NCBI GenBank assembly: GCA_038257155.1
Contig: JBBSJP010000012.1
Coordinates: forward strand, 1 to 64,000
Reading direction: 5' to 3'
DNA length: 64,000 bases
From: JANJTY01 sp038257155
Lineage (GTDB): Bacteria > Pseudomonadota > Gammaproteobacteria > Xanthomonadales > Xanthomonadaceae
Shown piece after piece: positions 51,319 to 59,660 of the stretch (the first letter of the stretch is position 1; every line of letters starts with the position of its first letter). Below the pieces are notes generated by a model. That model saw only the letters and a list, made by a program, of their open reading frames with translations. It had not been told where the DNA came from and ran no database searches. A program made the position numbers and the translations under genes.

Positions 51319-52680
51319 ATGAACGTGCAAGCAAGCCTGAGACCATCCGCCCGAACGCCGTTCGGCCGTGTGATGGCACTTTCACTGGGTGGCGTCGCTG
51401 CGCTGCTGGCAGGATGCAGCAACGACCACGGCAGCAAGGCGCTGATGGCAGAATCCGAGGCGTTCTGCGCCGCCAATCCGGTGCCAGCCTTTCCCGCCAG
51501 CGTGTCGGCGAACAGCGTGTATATCGGCCAGGGTGCCCTGCTGCAATCCTGGCTGCACTGGATCCCGCGTCAGCTTTTGCAGGGCGGCTTCGCCGAAGTA
51601 GAAAGCGCGGCATCGATTGCTCCCTACATCAAGGGCAGTGGCGACTACTTGCGATTTCGCATTGCCCCGGACTCGGATCCTGCTTGCGCCGGACAGCGTG
51701 CGTTGGCCGCCGAACTGGACCCACGGGCATGGCAGGCAATGCGGGTCGACATGATCGAACTGGGCTTGCGTCCCGATCAGTGTCTGGCAATCGAGCGTAC
51801 CGGCCAGCGCCGCAGTGAGTATCTGCTCGACGTTTGGAACATCAGTGCCGGCCTGCCCGAACCTGGGTTTGGTGTTCCGCTGCGACGCGAGCGGATCCGC
51901 TATGTCGCAACCGAAGCCGCCACGGGTCGTGTGATCCACGAACACTTCTCCGAGAAGGGCTTTGTGTCGGCCGGCTTCTCGGTGCCGTTTGGCTGCCCCA
52001 GATTTCCCGAATGGAAGACGTTTTCCGAGCAACTCGTGCTTGGTAGTGGCGATGCCGTGGCCGCCTCGATGACGGTCATCGAGGCGCCACCGGAGATAGT
52101 CCCGCTCAGCACCGATCCCGAGCTCGAGTCGGTCACCGACCTCGGCCAGGCGACGCCTGGCCTCGAAATGTACCTGGCTCGACAGAATGGCTTGGCCAGC
52201 GCCGTGATCCAGGGCATCGACCTGCTTGAGGGCGGCGAGATCAATCCTTCCGGAATATCTCCGGACGCACCGCGCTATCTTCAACTCGCCGTCGACGGCG
52301 CATACCGGCGCGTGCGGCTGGCGTGGCTGGAAGGTATTCCGCACGGCATGCGAATCCACCCTCCGCGGCTGTTCGACCTGGGCAAGCGCATCGGCGTACT
52401 GTCCGTAGGATGCCGCTCAGGCCCGGGAACACGCGGGCTCTTCGATCTGTCCTGGGCCGAACTGGCGCGCGACACAGGCCTTCCGCTGCTCCGCGCCGAG
52501 GGCGTCGTGCGCATCAATCCGAACTTCGAAACCCTTGTCTGGTTCGAGAATGTGCAGCGGACCGCTGACAGCCTGCAGTTCACCGTGACCGAGATCGGGA
52601 AGGGCCGGGATTACGGGTCGGATGAGCCGCGCGTTCTGCTGCGAGAGTCCAGCTATCGCTGGGCATTGGTCGAACCGTAG
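51319..52680 (+). CDS. Tandem paralogous lipoprotein, copy 1
   Basis: The signal peptide ends in the lipobox LLAGC with C33 as the lipidated residue, predicting attachment to the outer membrane. The mature protein (about 420 residues) has an N-terminal domain with EAFCAANPVPAFPASVSANSVYIG, then GSGDYLRFRIAP and the central CLAIERTGQRRSEYLLDVWN. A C-terminal beta region ends SYRWALVEP. I recognise no family. Copies 2 and 3 follow in the same orientation, with clearly homologous sequence throughout. Function unknown; lipoprotein status is well supported. Confidence 0.85.
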   Translation: MNVQASLRPSARTPFGRVMALSLGGVAALLAGCSNDHGSKALMAESEAFCAANPVPAFPASVSANSVYIGQGALLQSWLHWIPRQLLQGGFAEVESAASIAPYIKGSGDYLRFRIAPDSDPACAGQRALAAELDPRAWQAMRVDMIELGLRPDQCLAIERTGQRRSEYLLDVWNISAGLPEPGFGVPLRRERIRYVATEAATGRVIHEHFSEKGFVSAGFSVPFGCPRFPEWKTFSEQLVLGSGDAVAASMTVIEAPPEIVPLSTDPELESVTDLGQATPGLEMYLARQNGLASAVIQGIDLLEGGEINPSGISPDAPRYLQLAVDGAYRRVRLAWLEGIPHGMRIHPPRLFDLGKRIGVLSVGCRSGPGTRGLFDLSWAELARDTGLPLLRAEGVVRINPNFETLVWFENVQRTADSLQFTVTEIGKGRDYGSDEPRVLLRESSYRWALVEP

Positions 52681-52841
52681 GGCCTTGCACGCGTCGTGCG
52701 ACAGCATTCTGGACAACGACCGATGCCCGGGAGCTGCGGCCTTGCCTTTGCCCCTTGCTCTGGTGACCACTGGCACCTGACCGAAGAACATCGAACCGCC
52801 ATGCTTCAGCCCAATTGAAGACGACCAAACCAGGGGTCACA

Positions 52842-54197
52842 GTGCACGGATTTTCGCCGAGACAGGATCGACCGATGGCGTCGTTCAACTACGCCTTGTT
52901 GCTGGCGCTTGGCAGCGCCGCGCTATTGGCAGCTTGCAGCAGCGAGGACCGTACCAACGCGCTGGTCGCGGAAACCGAGGCGTTTTGTGCCGCCAATCCG
53001 GTGCCGGCCTTTCCCGCCAGCGTATCGGCGCGCAGCGTGTACGTCGGCCCCGGCGCCATGCTGCAATCCTGGGCGTACTGGATACCGCGTCAGTTGTTGA
53101 AGGGAGGTTTTGCCGAAGTTGAAAGCGCGGCTTCGATTGCGCCCTTTGTGAAGGGCACAGGCGACTATCTGCGGTTTCGCATCGCCCCGGCCTCGGATCC
53201 GGGCTGCGCCGGACAGCAGGCGCTGGCTGCCTCGCACGACCCCAGCACGTGGCAGATGATGCGAAGCAAGATGATCGAGCAGGGCTTGCGCCCCGACCAG
53301 TGCCTGGCGATCGAACGCACCAGCCAGCGCCGCAGTGAGTATCTGCTCGAAGTATGGAACGTCAGTGCTGCCTTGTCCGAACCCGGGTTTGGTGTTCCCG
53401 TGCAACGCGAGCGGCGCCGCTACGTTGCAACCGAGGCCGCCACCGGCCGCGTGCTGCACGAGCACTTTACCGAGAACGGCTTCGTGACAGCGGGGATGTC
53501 GCTGCCATTCGGCTGCAGCCGGCATGACGCATGGAACACCTTTACCGAGCAACTGGTGCGTGGTGCCGGCGCCGCCGTTGCCGTCTCGACGACCGTCATC
53601 GAGGCACCTCCGGAGGTTGCTGTGCTTCGCTCGGATCCGCAGATTGAGTCGGTCACCGATTTCGCTCGGACGCCGATCGAGAACACGATGCTTTCGGTTC
53701 GTGAGGGCGGCTTGGTCAGTCCTGTCATTAAGGGAATCACCCTGCTGGAGGGCGGCGAGGTAAATCCCTCCAGCGTCAACCCGGAAGCGCCGCGCTATCT
53801 TCAACTGGCCGTCGACGGCAATTACCGGCGCGTGCGGCTGGCGTGGCTCGAAGGCAACCCACACGGCATGCGCGACCGCCCTCCGCGCCTGTTCGACCTG
53901 GGCGGCCGCATCGGAATCTTCTCCACGGCGAGCCGCCTGCCGCCGGGAACGCGCGGAGCCATCGACCTGTCCTGGGCCGAACTGGCACGCGATACCGGCC
54001 TTCCACAGCTGCGCGCCGAGGGCGTCGTGCACGTCGATCCGGACTTCGCCTCCCTCGTCTGGGTCGAGAATGTGCAGCGTTCCGGTGACAACCTGCTGTT
54101 TTCCGTTACCGAAGTCGGAACGGGAAGTGATTATGGGATGGACGTCAATCGCGTTCTGCTGCGCGAGTCCAGGTATCGCTGGGCTTTGGTCAAATAG
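52842..54197 (+). CDS. Tandem paralogous lipoprotein, copy 2
   Basis: GTG at 52842 is chosen over ATG at 52875 because AGGGG precedes it by about 6 bases and copy 3 keeps the same VHG start region. The lipobox is LLAAC (C32). Sequence follows copy 1 almost block for block, with FCAANPVPAFPASVSARSVYVG, GDYLRFRIAPASDPGCAGQ and CLAIERTSQRRSEYLLEVWN. It is the closest relative of copy 1 and ends SRYRWALVK. The 161-bp gap before it also contains segments seen upstream of the other copies, so the duplicated unit includes flanking DNA. Confidence 0.85.
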   Translation: MHGFSPRQDRPMASFNYALLLALGSAALLAACSSEDRTNALVAETEAFCAANPVPAFPASVSARSVYVGPGAMLQSWAYWIPRQLLKGGFAEVESAASIAPFVKGTGDYLRFRIAPASDPGCAGQQALAASHDPSTWQMMRSKMIEQGLRPDQCLAIERTSQRRSEYLLEVWNVSAALSEPGFGVPVQRERRRYVATEAATGRVLHEHFTENGFVTAGMSLPFGCSRHDAWNTFTEQLVRGAGAAVAVSTTVIEAPPEVAVLRSDPQIESVTDFARTPIENTMLSVREGGLVSPVIKGITLLEGGEVNPSSVNPEAPRYLQLAVDGNYRRVRLAWLEGNPHGMRDRPPRLFDLGGRIGIFSTASRLPPGTRGAIDLSWAELARDTGLPQLRAEGVVHVDPDFASLVWVENVQRSGDNLLFSVTEVGTGSDYGMDVNRVLLRESRYRWALVK

Positions 54198-54353
54198 CAG
54201 GGCCACAGCTCACCCACAACCGTGCCACGCCTTGTGTCGTGAGCCGTGGCATCGCGTTCAAGCAATTGCACGGGTGAACCAATGGCAGCTGACAGAAGTC
54301 ACCCGAGCCGTCATGCTTCCGGCCACTTGGGGACGACCGGATCAGGGATGACA

Positions 54354-55715
54354 GTGCACGGAAGCACGCGGCAATACGACCGATCACTCGCATCGTTCGT
54401 CCCACTGATGGCGCTTGCGTTGGGCAGTCTGTCCGCGCTGTTGGCGGGCTGCGTCGGCGAGGATCGAACCCAGGCGCTGGTGGCGCAGACCGACGCGTTC
54501 TGTGCGGCCAATCCAGTGCGGCCCTTTCCTGCCAGCGTCTCGGCGCGCAGCGTGTACATCGGCACAGGCGCCCTGACGAAGTGGCAGCACCGGATCCCGC
54601 AGCGGCTGTTGCAGGAAGGTTTTGTCGAGGTCGAGGCCGCCGCATCGATGCTGCCCTCGGTGAAAGGCAGCGGCGACTACCTGCGATTCCGCGTCGCCCC
54701 GGCGTCAGATCCGGGTTGCGCCGGACAGCGGGCGCTGGCCGAGTCGATGGAGCCCGACAAATGGCAGACCGTGCGACGCCTGATGTTCGATTGGGGCCTG
54801 CGCCCCGACCAGTGCCTGGCGATCGAGCGCACGGCCGAGCGCCGCAGCGAGTACTGGGTGGAGGTGTGGGACAGCAGTGCCGATCTGCCCGCGCCTGGGT
54901 TCGGGGTTCCGGTGCACCGCGAGCGGCGCCGCTTCGTCGCGACCGCGGCCGCTACCGGCCGCGTGCTGCACGAACATTTCTCCGAGCACGGCTTCCTGAA
55001 ACTGTCCTTCTCGGTGCCCTTTGGCTGTATGCGATTGGATGAATCAACGGCCTTTTTCAATAAGTTGGTGCGTGGCACCGGCGGCGCCATTGGATCACCA
55101 CCGACAGTCATTGAACCGCCGCCGGATGTGGCGGTCTTGCGGTCGGACCCATTGCTCGAGTCGGTCAGCGATCTTGGCCTCGCGCCGATCGAGCACGCCG
55201 TGCTGTGGGATCGCGCCAAACGTTCGCTCGGCCCTGCCATCGAAGGCGTCGACCTGCTGGAAGGCGACAGTCCCACGTTTTACGAGGCGGGCCCGAACGG
55301 GGCGCGCTACCTGCAGTTCGCGGTTGATGGCGAGTTTCGGCGCGTGCGGCTGACCTGGCTCGAAGGCAGTCCGCACGGCCAGCACGATCGTCCGGTACGG
55401 ATGTTCGACCTGGACGGCCGCATTGGCATCCTTTCCGTAACGCGTCGAATACAGGTGGGATCGCGCGGAGCGATCGATCTGTCCTGGGCTGAGCTGGCGC
55501 GAGATAGCGGTCTGTTGCAACTGCGCGCCGATGCTGTGGTTCCGATCGATCCCGATTCGAGCCTGGACTCGCTCAACCTGATCGAAAACATGCAGCACGG
55601 CCCTGAAGGCTTGCGGTTTTCGGTGACCGAGGTCGGCCTGGGCCAGAAGCACGGGGTGCTGGCTGATCACGTCCTGCTGCGCGAGTCGAGGTACCGCTGG
55701 GGCTTGGATGAGTGA
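54354..55715 (+). CDS. Tandem paralogous lipoprotein, copy 3 (most diverged)
   Basis: GTG at 54354 (VHGSTRQYDRS) is preferred because GGG lies six bases upstream; ATG 54348 would be too close to it. The lipobox is LLAGC (C33). It keeps the block order FCAANPVRPFPASVSARSVYIG, GSGDYLRFRVAPASDPGCAG and CLAIERTAERRSEYWVEVWD. It differs more from copies 1 and 2 in the middle and C-terminus (HRIPQRLLQEGFVEVEAAA). Divergence suggests that it split first, with copies 1 and 2 duplicating later. Confidence 0.83.
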   Translation: MHGSTRQYDRSLASFVPLMALALGSLSALLAGCVGEDRTQALVAQTDAFCAANPVRPFPASVSARSVYIGTGALTKWQHRIPQRLLQEGFVEVEAAASMLPSVKGSGDYLRFRVAPASDPGCAGQRALAESMEPDKWQTVRRLMFDWGLRPDQCLAIERTAERRSEYWVEVWDSSADLPAPGFGVPVHRERRRFVATAAATGRVLHEHFSEHGFLKLSFSVPFGCMRLDESTAFFNKLVRGTGGAIGSPPTVIEPPPDVAVLRSDPLLESVSDLGLAPIEHAVLWDRAKRSLGPAIEGVDLLEGDSPTFYEAGPNGARYLQFAVDGEFRRVRLTWLEGSPHGQHDRPVRMFDLDGRIGILSVTRRIQVGSRGAIDLSWAELARDSGLLQLRADAVVPIDPDSSLDSLNLIENMQHGPEGLRFSVTEVGLGQKHGVLADHVLLRESRYRWGLDE

Positions 55716-55893
55716 TTCCGGAACACCCCGGCATGCGTGATCCGGATTCAGCCGCGGCGGCCTTTGAGCAGAAGGCAGCGCATCATTCGCAGCGAACGGC
55801 GACCAGGTCCGGTTCGAGGTTCGCCTCCAAAGCCTTCGTAGTCCAGCATTCCCGACCCGCCTTCGTCGTTCGCAACAGGAGCTTGATTCATCC

Positions 55894-56184
55894 ATGGCTA
55901 TCCAGAAACAAACAAGCCCGGCCTCGCTGGTGAGTGTCGCCGCCGGATTGTTGACGCTCGCGTCCATCAGCTTTTTCTGGCCGGTGCTGTTGACCATGGC
56001 GCTGTCGACCATAGCCGTCATGTCTGGGCACGCAGGGCTCAGGGCGATCCGCAAGGACCCGGACCGGCTCGATGGAAGTGCGACGGCCTTGACCGGTCTC
56101 GCCATAGGCTATCTCGGCCTGGTCGCGGGGCTCTTCGCAGTAATGCTCTTGAATATGGGATTCATGAGTTTCGGCGGGAGGTAG
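55894..56184 (+). CDS. DUF4190-like small membrane protein
   Basis: A 96-residue protein with two membrane helices around SVAAGLLTLASISFFWPVLLT and GLAIGYLGLVAGLFAVML, separated by a cytoplasmic HAGLRAIRKDPDRLDG loop. This loop and helix order is that of the DUF4190 family, whose members usually carry GLILG- and GLAIGY-type segments. AGGAG lies about 12 bases before the ATG. Function unknown. Confidence 0.75.
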   Translation: MAIQKQTSPASLVSVAAGLLTLASISFFWPVLLTMALSTIAVMSGHAGLRAIRKDPDRLDGSATALTGLAIGYLGLVAGLFAVMLLNMGFMSFGGR

Positions 56185-56221
56185 CCGTCGGTGATGCGCG
56201 CGGTGTTGGCGAGTGTCGAAT

Positions 56222-56794
56222 CTACGGACGCTGCGCGACAGCGTTGCCGGGATTGCTGTTGATGCGATCTTCCACAAGCTTCGCCAGGCGATGCATCGCG
56301 ACTGCCCAGACAGTCGACACGGCGGCGAGAATCGGGAACAGCACCAGCACGATCATCGACTCGGCAAGCCCACCAGTGGGCAGGATTGCCACGACATAAC
56401 CTGCCTGCGCGATCAGCCACGACACCACGGCGATGCGTCCCAACCCGACCGGCCGCGGAGCGCCATACAGTCGACGCCACAGGGCCTCGACCAGGTAGAT
56501 GGCGAGCGCAATCTTGGCCCAGACGATCATCAGGGTGCTGCCATCGCCCTGCCCTTGCGAATCAACACCACCGAGCCAGGCGAAGGCACTCACGAACACG
56601 CGCGTGAGTGCGCCGATTGCGCTGTCCGGACCGCCGAGATGAGCCCAGGTCGCGACCGCGAGCAGTATCCAGCCGGCATGAAAGAACACCATCGCGAAGC
56701 ATTGCGTCGCGGCGATGTAACGCACCACCTGGATGACAAGAAACCTTGCTAGCGGACTCGCAGGCGTGCTTTCGTGCATGGCCGTGTGCGGCAT
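56222..56794 (-). CDS. Four-helix membrane protein, unknown function
   Basis: The 190-residue protein has four hydrophobic segments (VIQVVRYIAATQCFAMVFFHA, KIALAIYLVEALW, VSWLIAQAGYVVAILP and a last AESMIVLVLFPILAAVST helix). A loop with GGVDSQGQGDGS lies between the first two. I recognise no family. An internal ATG at 56779 could be the start. It converges with the DUF4190-like gene. Confidence 0.6.
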   Translation of the reverse strand: MPHTAMHESTPASPLARFLVIQVVRYIAATQCFAMVFFHAGWILLAVATWAHLGGPDSAIGALTRVFVSAFAWLGGVDSQGQGDGSTLMIVWAKIALAIYLVEALWRRLYGAPRPVGLGRIAVVSWLIAQAGYVVAILPTGGLAESMIVLVLFPILAAVSTVWAVAMHRLAKLVEDRINSNPGNAVAQRP

Positions 56795-56978
56795 TCAAAC
56801 AATGGGGGCCAGATTGTGCCGTATTGCTCGCGCATTGGCGCCAGTGGGCGAGCAGCGATGCATGCGCCAGGCGCTTCGCCGCCGCATTTTCGCAGAGCCG
56901 CTTGCCTGCATCGCAGCCGTTTCTGCTGCAGTGAGGTGACGCTCGAATTTGGCGACGCCAGCCCTGATCACCGCTTCG

Positions 56979-58682
56979 TCATGGGCAGGCGGGTGACCCA
57001 CAGATGTACAGGCCAAGCTGACCGTTGGTTTGGTCGTAGTATGCAATCACCGGTCGATCATCCGAACGCACGGCCACCGCGACTGCGCGGCCCGCCCGTC
57101 CGGCCGGCAACAACGGACGTCCAGCTCCACTCGAACAGGACGCCGTGCTGCAGTCATGCAGTGTCAGCGCGTAGGCACCACCGACGTAGGAAGCGCAAGC
57201 GGCCACCGCGCTACCGTCGGGTCGCTTCGCCAAGTCAGCTTCCCAGACGTCAGTGCAGCCTGAGATGAGTGTGCCGGGCGCACTCGTGCAGTTGACATCG
57301 CTGCACGCGACAATGCCAGGCGTTCCACCAGTCGAATTGGTCAACAGCAAGGCTCGTCCGTCGGCGCGCAGGTGCATCGCAATGACGCCCCGATACTGCA
57401 CCCCGGTGGTCGGTCGAAGCGTGCCCGTCGTGCACGCTGCATCCGTACAGTCCCAGAAGCGCGGGGAATCCGCCGCGCCGCCATTGCCTCCCATGGCAAG
57501 CAGCGGACGGCCGTCTGGCCGGATCGCGATCGCCACACCGGTCGGGGAATCAGCGTGTTCACGAAACAAACCAGATGTGCAATCGACATTGTCGCAATGC
57601 CATGTCCGCATGGAGAAAGTGGAAGCATTCCGATACACGACCACCGCACGACCGTCGGCGCGCAGCGCCAGGTCGACCATGCTGGAGTAGACCGGCGAAT
57701 CCAGTGCCGTAGACGAGCCGGCGCTGCAAGCGACATCGCTGCAGGAGTAGATGTGCAGTGTGTCGCTGGTGGCGTCGATGTAGGCAATCAATGGTCGACC
57801 ATCGCTGCGCAGCAGCATCGCGATTCCCTCGCCGGCGTCACCCGCCGTGGCGATGTTGCGCGCGGAGCCGCTGCTGCAGACCGCGTCGACGCAGTCGTAG
57901 AGCCGCACCGAACCGAGGGCATCCTCGTGGTAGGCAAGCAGGGGTCGGCCGTCGTCACGCAGCACGAGCTTCACGTGCCGGCCGGAATCAAGAAAGGTAT
58001 CGACGACCCGATCGAAGGCCACCGGAAGCAGGGTGCACTGCGCCGTGCCATCGGCAGCAAAGCCACGAAAATACTCGCCCTCGGTGCATTGTCCCGAGAT
58101 CCTCACCTGGACCTGCGAGGGATCGATCTGCGCGCTGCCGACTGCATTGGGTGCGAGCATCGCACCGGTGACCCCACCCGGAGCAATAGCCAATGTGCCG
58201 CTCGATGTTATCGAACCACCGCTGAGCCCTGCTCCTGCAATTACCTGGGTCACGCCGACGTCATCACCATCACTCAGCGAGGCTGGCACTCCGGTTACGC
58301 CAGCCCAGGGCACCCGCGCAGCGTACTGCGCCTGCGGCGTCGAGCGCAGGGCCTGGCGCGGCTGCAAGGCCACATGCGGCGTCGTTTCGTCGCCTTCACG
58401 CACCCGCAGTTCAAGAAAGCGGGGCGAGCCATCGAACACGGGCCCCGCGTCGAGCACCACGGTGAAGCGTCCATCGATGATCGGCAGGTTCTCGATCGGC
58501 GCCGCGCAGGCCAGCAATGCGCCATCGGTAGGGACGGCGTAAACGCATGCCTCCAGATCGAACTCGCCGACAGCGGGGGCGCCCTCGACCTTGAGTTCTC
58601 CCTGGTAGGTGAAACTGGTGTCGGCTTGCGCAAGGGCAATCAGCGGAAGGCCGGCGAAAAGCACTGCAAGAGTCAGCTTCAT
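56979..58682 (-). CDS. Secreted seven-repeat beta-propeller protein
   Basis: A signal peptide (MKLTLAVLFAGLPLIALAQ) precedes an N-terminal domain (about 21-120, FTYQGELKVEGAPAVGEFDLEACV) also seen on the collagen-like protein. Then come seven related units of about 50 residues (226-567), each with RxDGRPLLAY-type strands and mostly a CxxxxC element such as YDCVDAVCSSG. Seven units of this size fit a single seven-bladed propeller with disulfide-linked blades. The start overlaps the upstream gene by 4 bp (ATGA). No catalytic residues are seen. Confidence 0.75.
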   Translation of the reverse strand: MKLTLAVLFAGLPLIALAQADTSFTYQGELKVEGAPAVGEFDLEACVYAVPTDGALLACAAPIENLPIIDGRFTVVLDAGPVFDGSPRFLELRVREGDETTPHVALQPRQALRSTPQAQYAARVPWAGVTGVPASLSDGDDVGVTQVIAGAGLSGGSITSSGTLAIAPGGVTGAMLAPNAVGSAQIDPSQVQVRISGQCTEGEYFRGFAADGTAQCTLLPVAFDRVVDTFLDSGRHVKLVLRDDGRPLLAYHEDALGSVRLYDCVDAVCSSGSARNIATAGDAGEGIAMLLRSDGRPLIAYIDATSDTLHIYSCSDVACSAGSSTALDSPVYSSMVDLALRADGRAVVVYRNASTFSMRTWHCDNVDCTSGLFREHADSPTGVAIAIRPDGRPLLAMGGNGGAADSPRFWDCTDAACTTGTLRPTTGVQYRGVIAMHLRADGRALLLTNSTGGTPGIVACSDVNCTSAPGTLISGCTDVWEADLAKRPDGSAVAACASYVGGAYALTLHDCSTASCSSGAGRPLLPAGRAGRAVAVAVRSDDRPVIAYYDQTNGQLGLYICGSPACP

Positions 58683-58975
58683 GGTTCGAATCCGTCGTGG
58701 AAGATTTCGTCTTTGGGGGGCGCGACCGAGTTCGGCCCGGTCCAGTAGCCGCCAGTGATCTCGAATCGTGGATTCACGCAGTCGCTGCCGCCGTCGTCAG
58801 AACACAGCGAGACCTCATCGGCGTCGGCTTGACCTGCACTGCCGCGCAACACGTAGCGACCCGCAGCTGACTCGCCGCCACCGCCGTCCACCGTGTACCA
58901 GTCGATGCGGGGCTGTGCCGATGTCGGCAGCGTGACGCTAGCTAGCAGGATGACGGTGGACAACGCGCGGGGCAT
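58679..58975 (-). CDS. Small secreted protein with DGFE tail, first gene of the propeller unit
   Basis: The 98-residue protein has a signal peptide (MPRALSTVILLASVTLPTSA), a glycine-rich segment, and a FEITGGYWTGPN motif, followed by the tail IFHDGFEP (motif at 58685-58705). Its stop codon overlaps the ATG of the seven-repeat propeller gene by 4 bp, so the two form a unit. It is the smallest DGFE-tailed protein in the window and therefore the cleanest example of the motif. Confidence 0.75.
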   Translation of the reverse strand: MPRALSTVILLASVTLPTSAQPRIDWYTVDGGGGESAAGRYVLRGSAGQADADEVSLCSDDGGSDCVNPRFEITGGYWTGPNSVAPPKDEIFHDGFEP

Positions 58976-59222
58976 GGCGGGCTCGGCAGTGAGTTTCCCT
59001 ACTTAACGGGAATGACGCCGGGCTGGGACCATGCCGGGCCTGAGACCCGGGAAGGACTTGAGGCGCCGCGCCTCCAATTCAGCCGATTGCGGGCAGCCAA
59101 CCGACAAAGCAGCCCTCGCAGGCTCCCGGGGGCTGAACCCACAAACCGGATCGCAGTAAGATTCGCTGGCGCGCGCAATCCGTGTGCGCGGCGATCAACC
59201 CTTCCACACTGATCTGCCCGAC

Positions 59223-59609
59223 ATGCATCGATACGACCCAAACCTGCCGCCAGATCCGGAAGCATGGTTGGCGCTGGATGAAGCAACGAGGATTTCGCTC
59301 GCTCAGTCGTTTCACGCCTCGCATGGCGAGTACGGTGGAAGCCTGCTCACTCACGCTGCCATGCACGCAGCGGTTGAGACTCAACTGGCGGGTTCCGACC
59401 CGGCCGAAGCAACTCAGCCCCTGCATCGCCTGACCGGCGCGGGGTTGTCACGCCACGATGCGGTCCACGCCATCGCAAGCGTTTTCGCCGATTTCATCTT
59501 TCCGATTCTCAAGGCCCCCCATGCGCCACCGGAGTTTGACGCGGCGGGGTATTGCAGGGCACTCGCCGACCTCACTGTTTCAGCGTGGCTGGGTATCGGC
59601 AAGCGCTAG
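59223..59609 (+). CDS. Conserved-type small helical protein, unknown function
   Basis: A 128-residue soluble protein opening MHRYDPNLPPDPEAWLALDE, then helical LSRHDAVHAIASVFADFIF. The YDPxxPPDPxxWLALDE start looks like that of a widespread uncharacterised family, but I cannot name it with certainty. ATG at 59223 is chosen over 59184 for fit to this start. No operon partner is close. Confidence 0.6.
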   Translation: MHRYDPNLPPDPEAWLALDEATRISLAQSFHASHGEYGGSLLTHAAMHAAVETQLAGSDPAEATQPLHRLTGAGLSRHDAVHAIASVFADFIFPILKAPHAPPEFDAAGYCRALADLTVSAWLGIGKR

Positions 59610-59660
59610 CAGCTTTGGTCCAGCCAACCTGGACCTTGCCAGCTAGGCCGGAAGCAGCAG

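Noticed and set aside
52923..54206. A 427-codon frame antisense to lipoprotein copy 2
   Set aside because: The same antisense frame appears opposite copies 1 and 3 because they are paralogues, so its conservation is a by-product.
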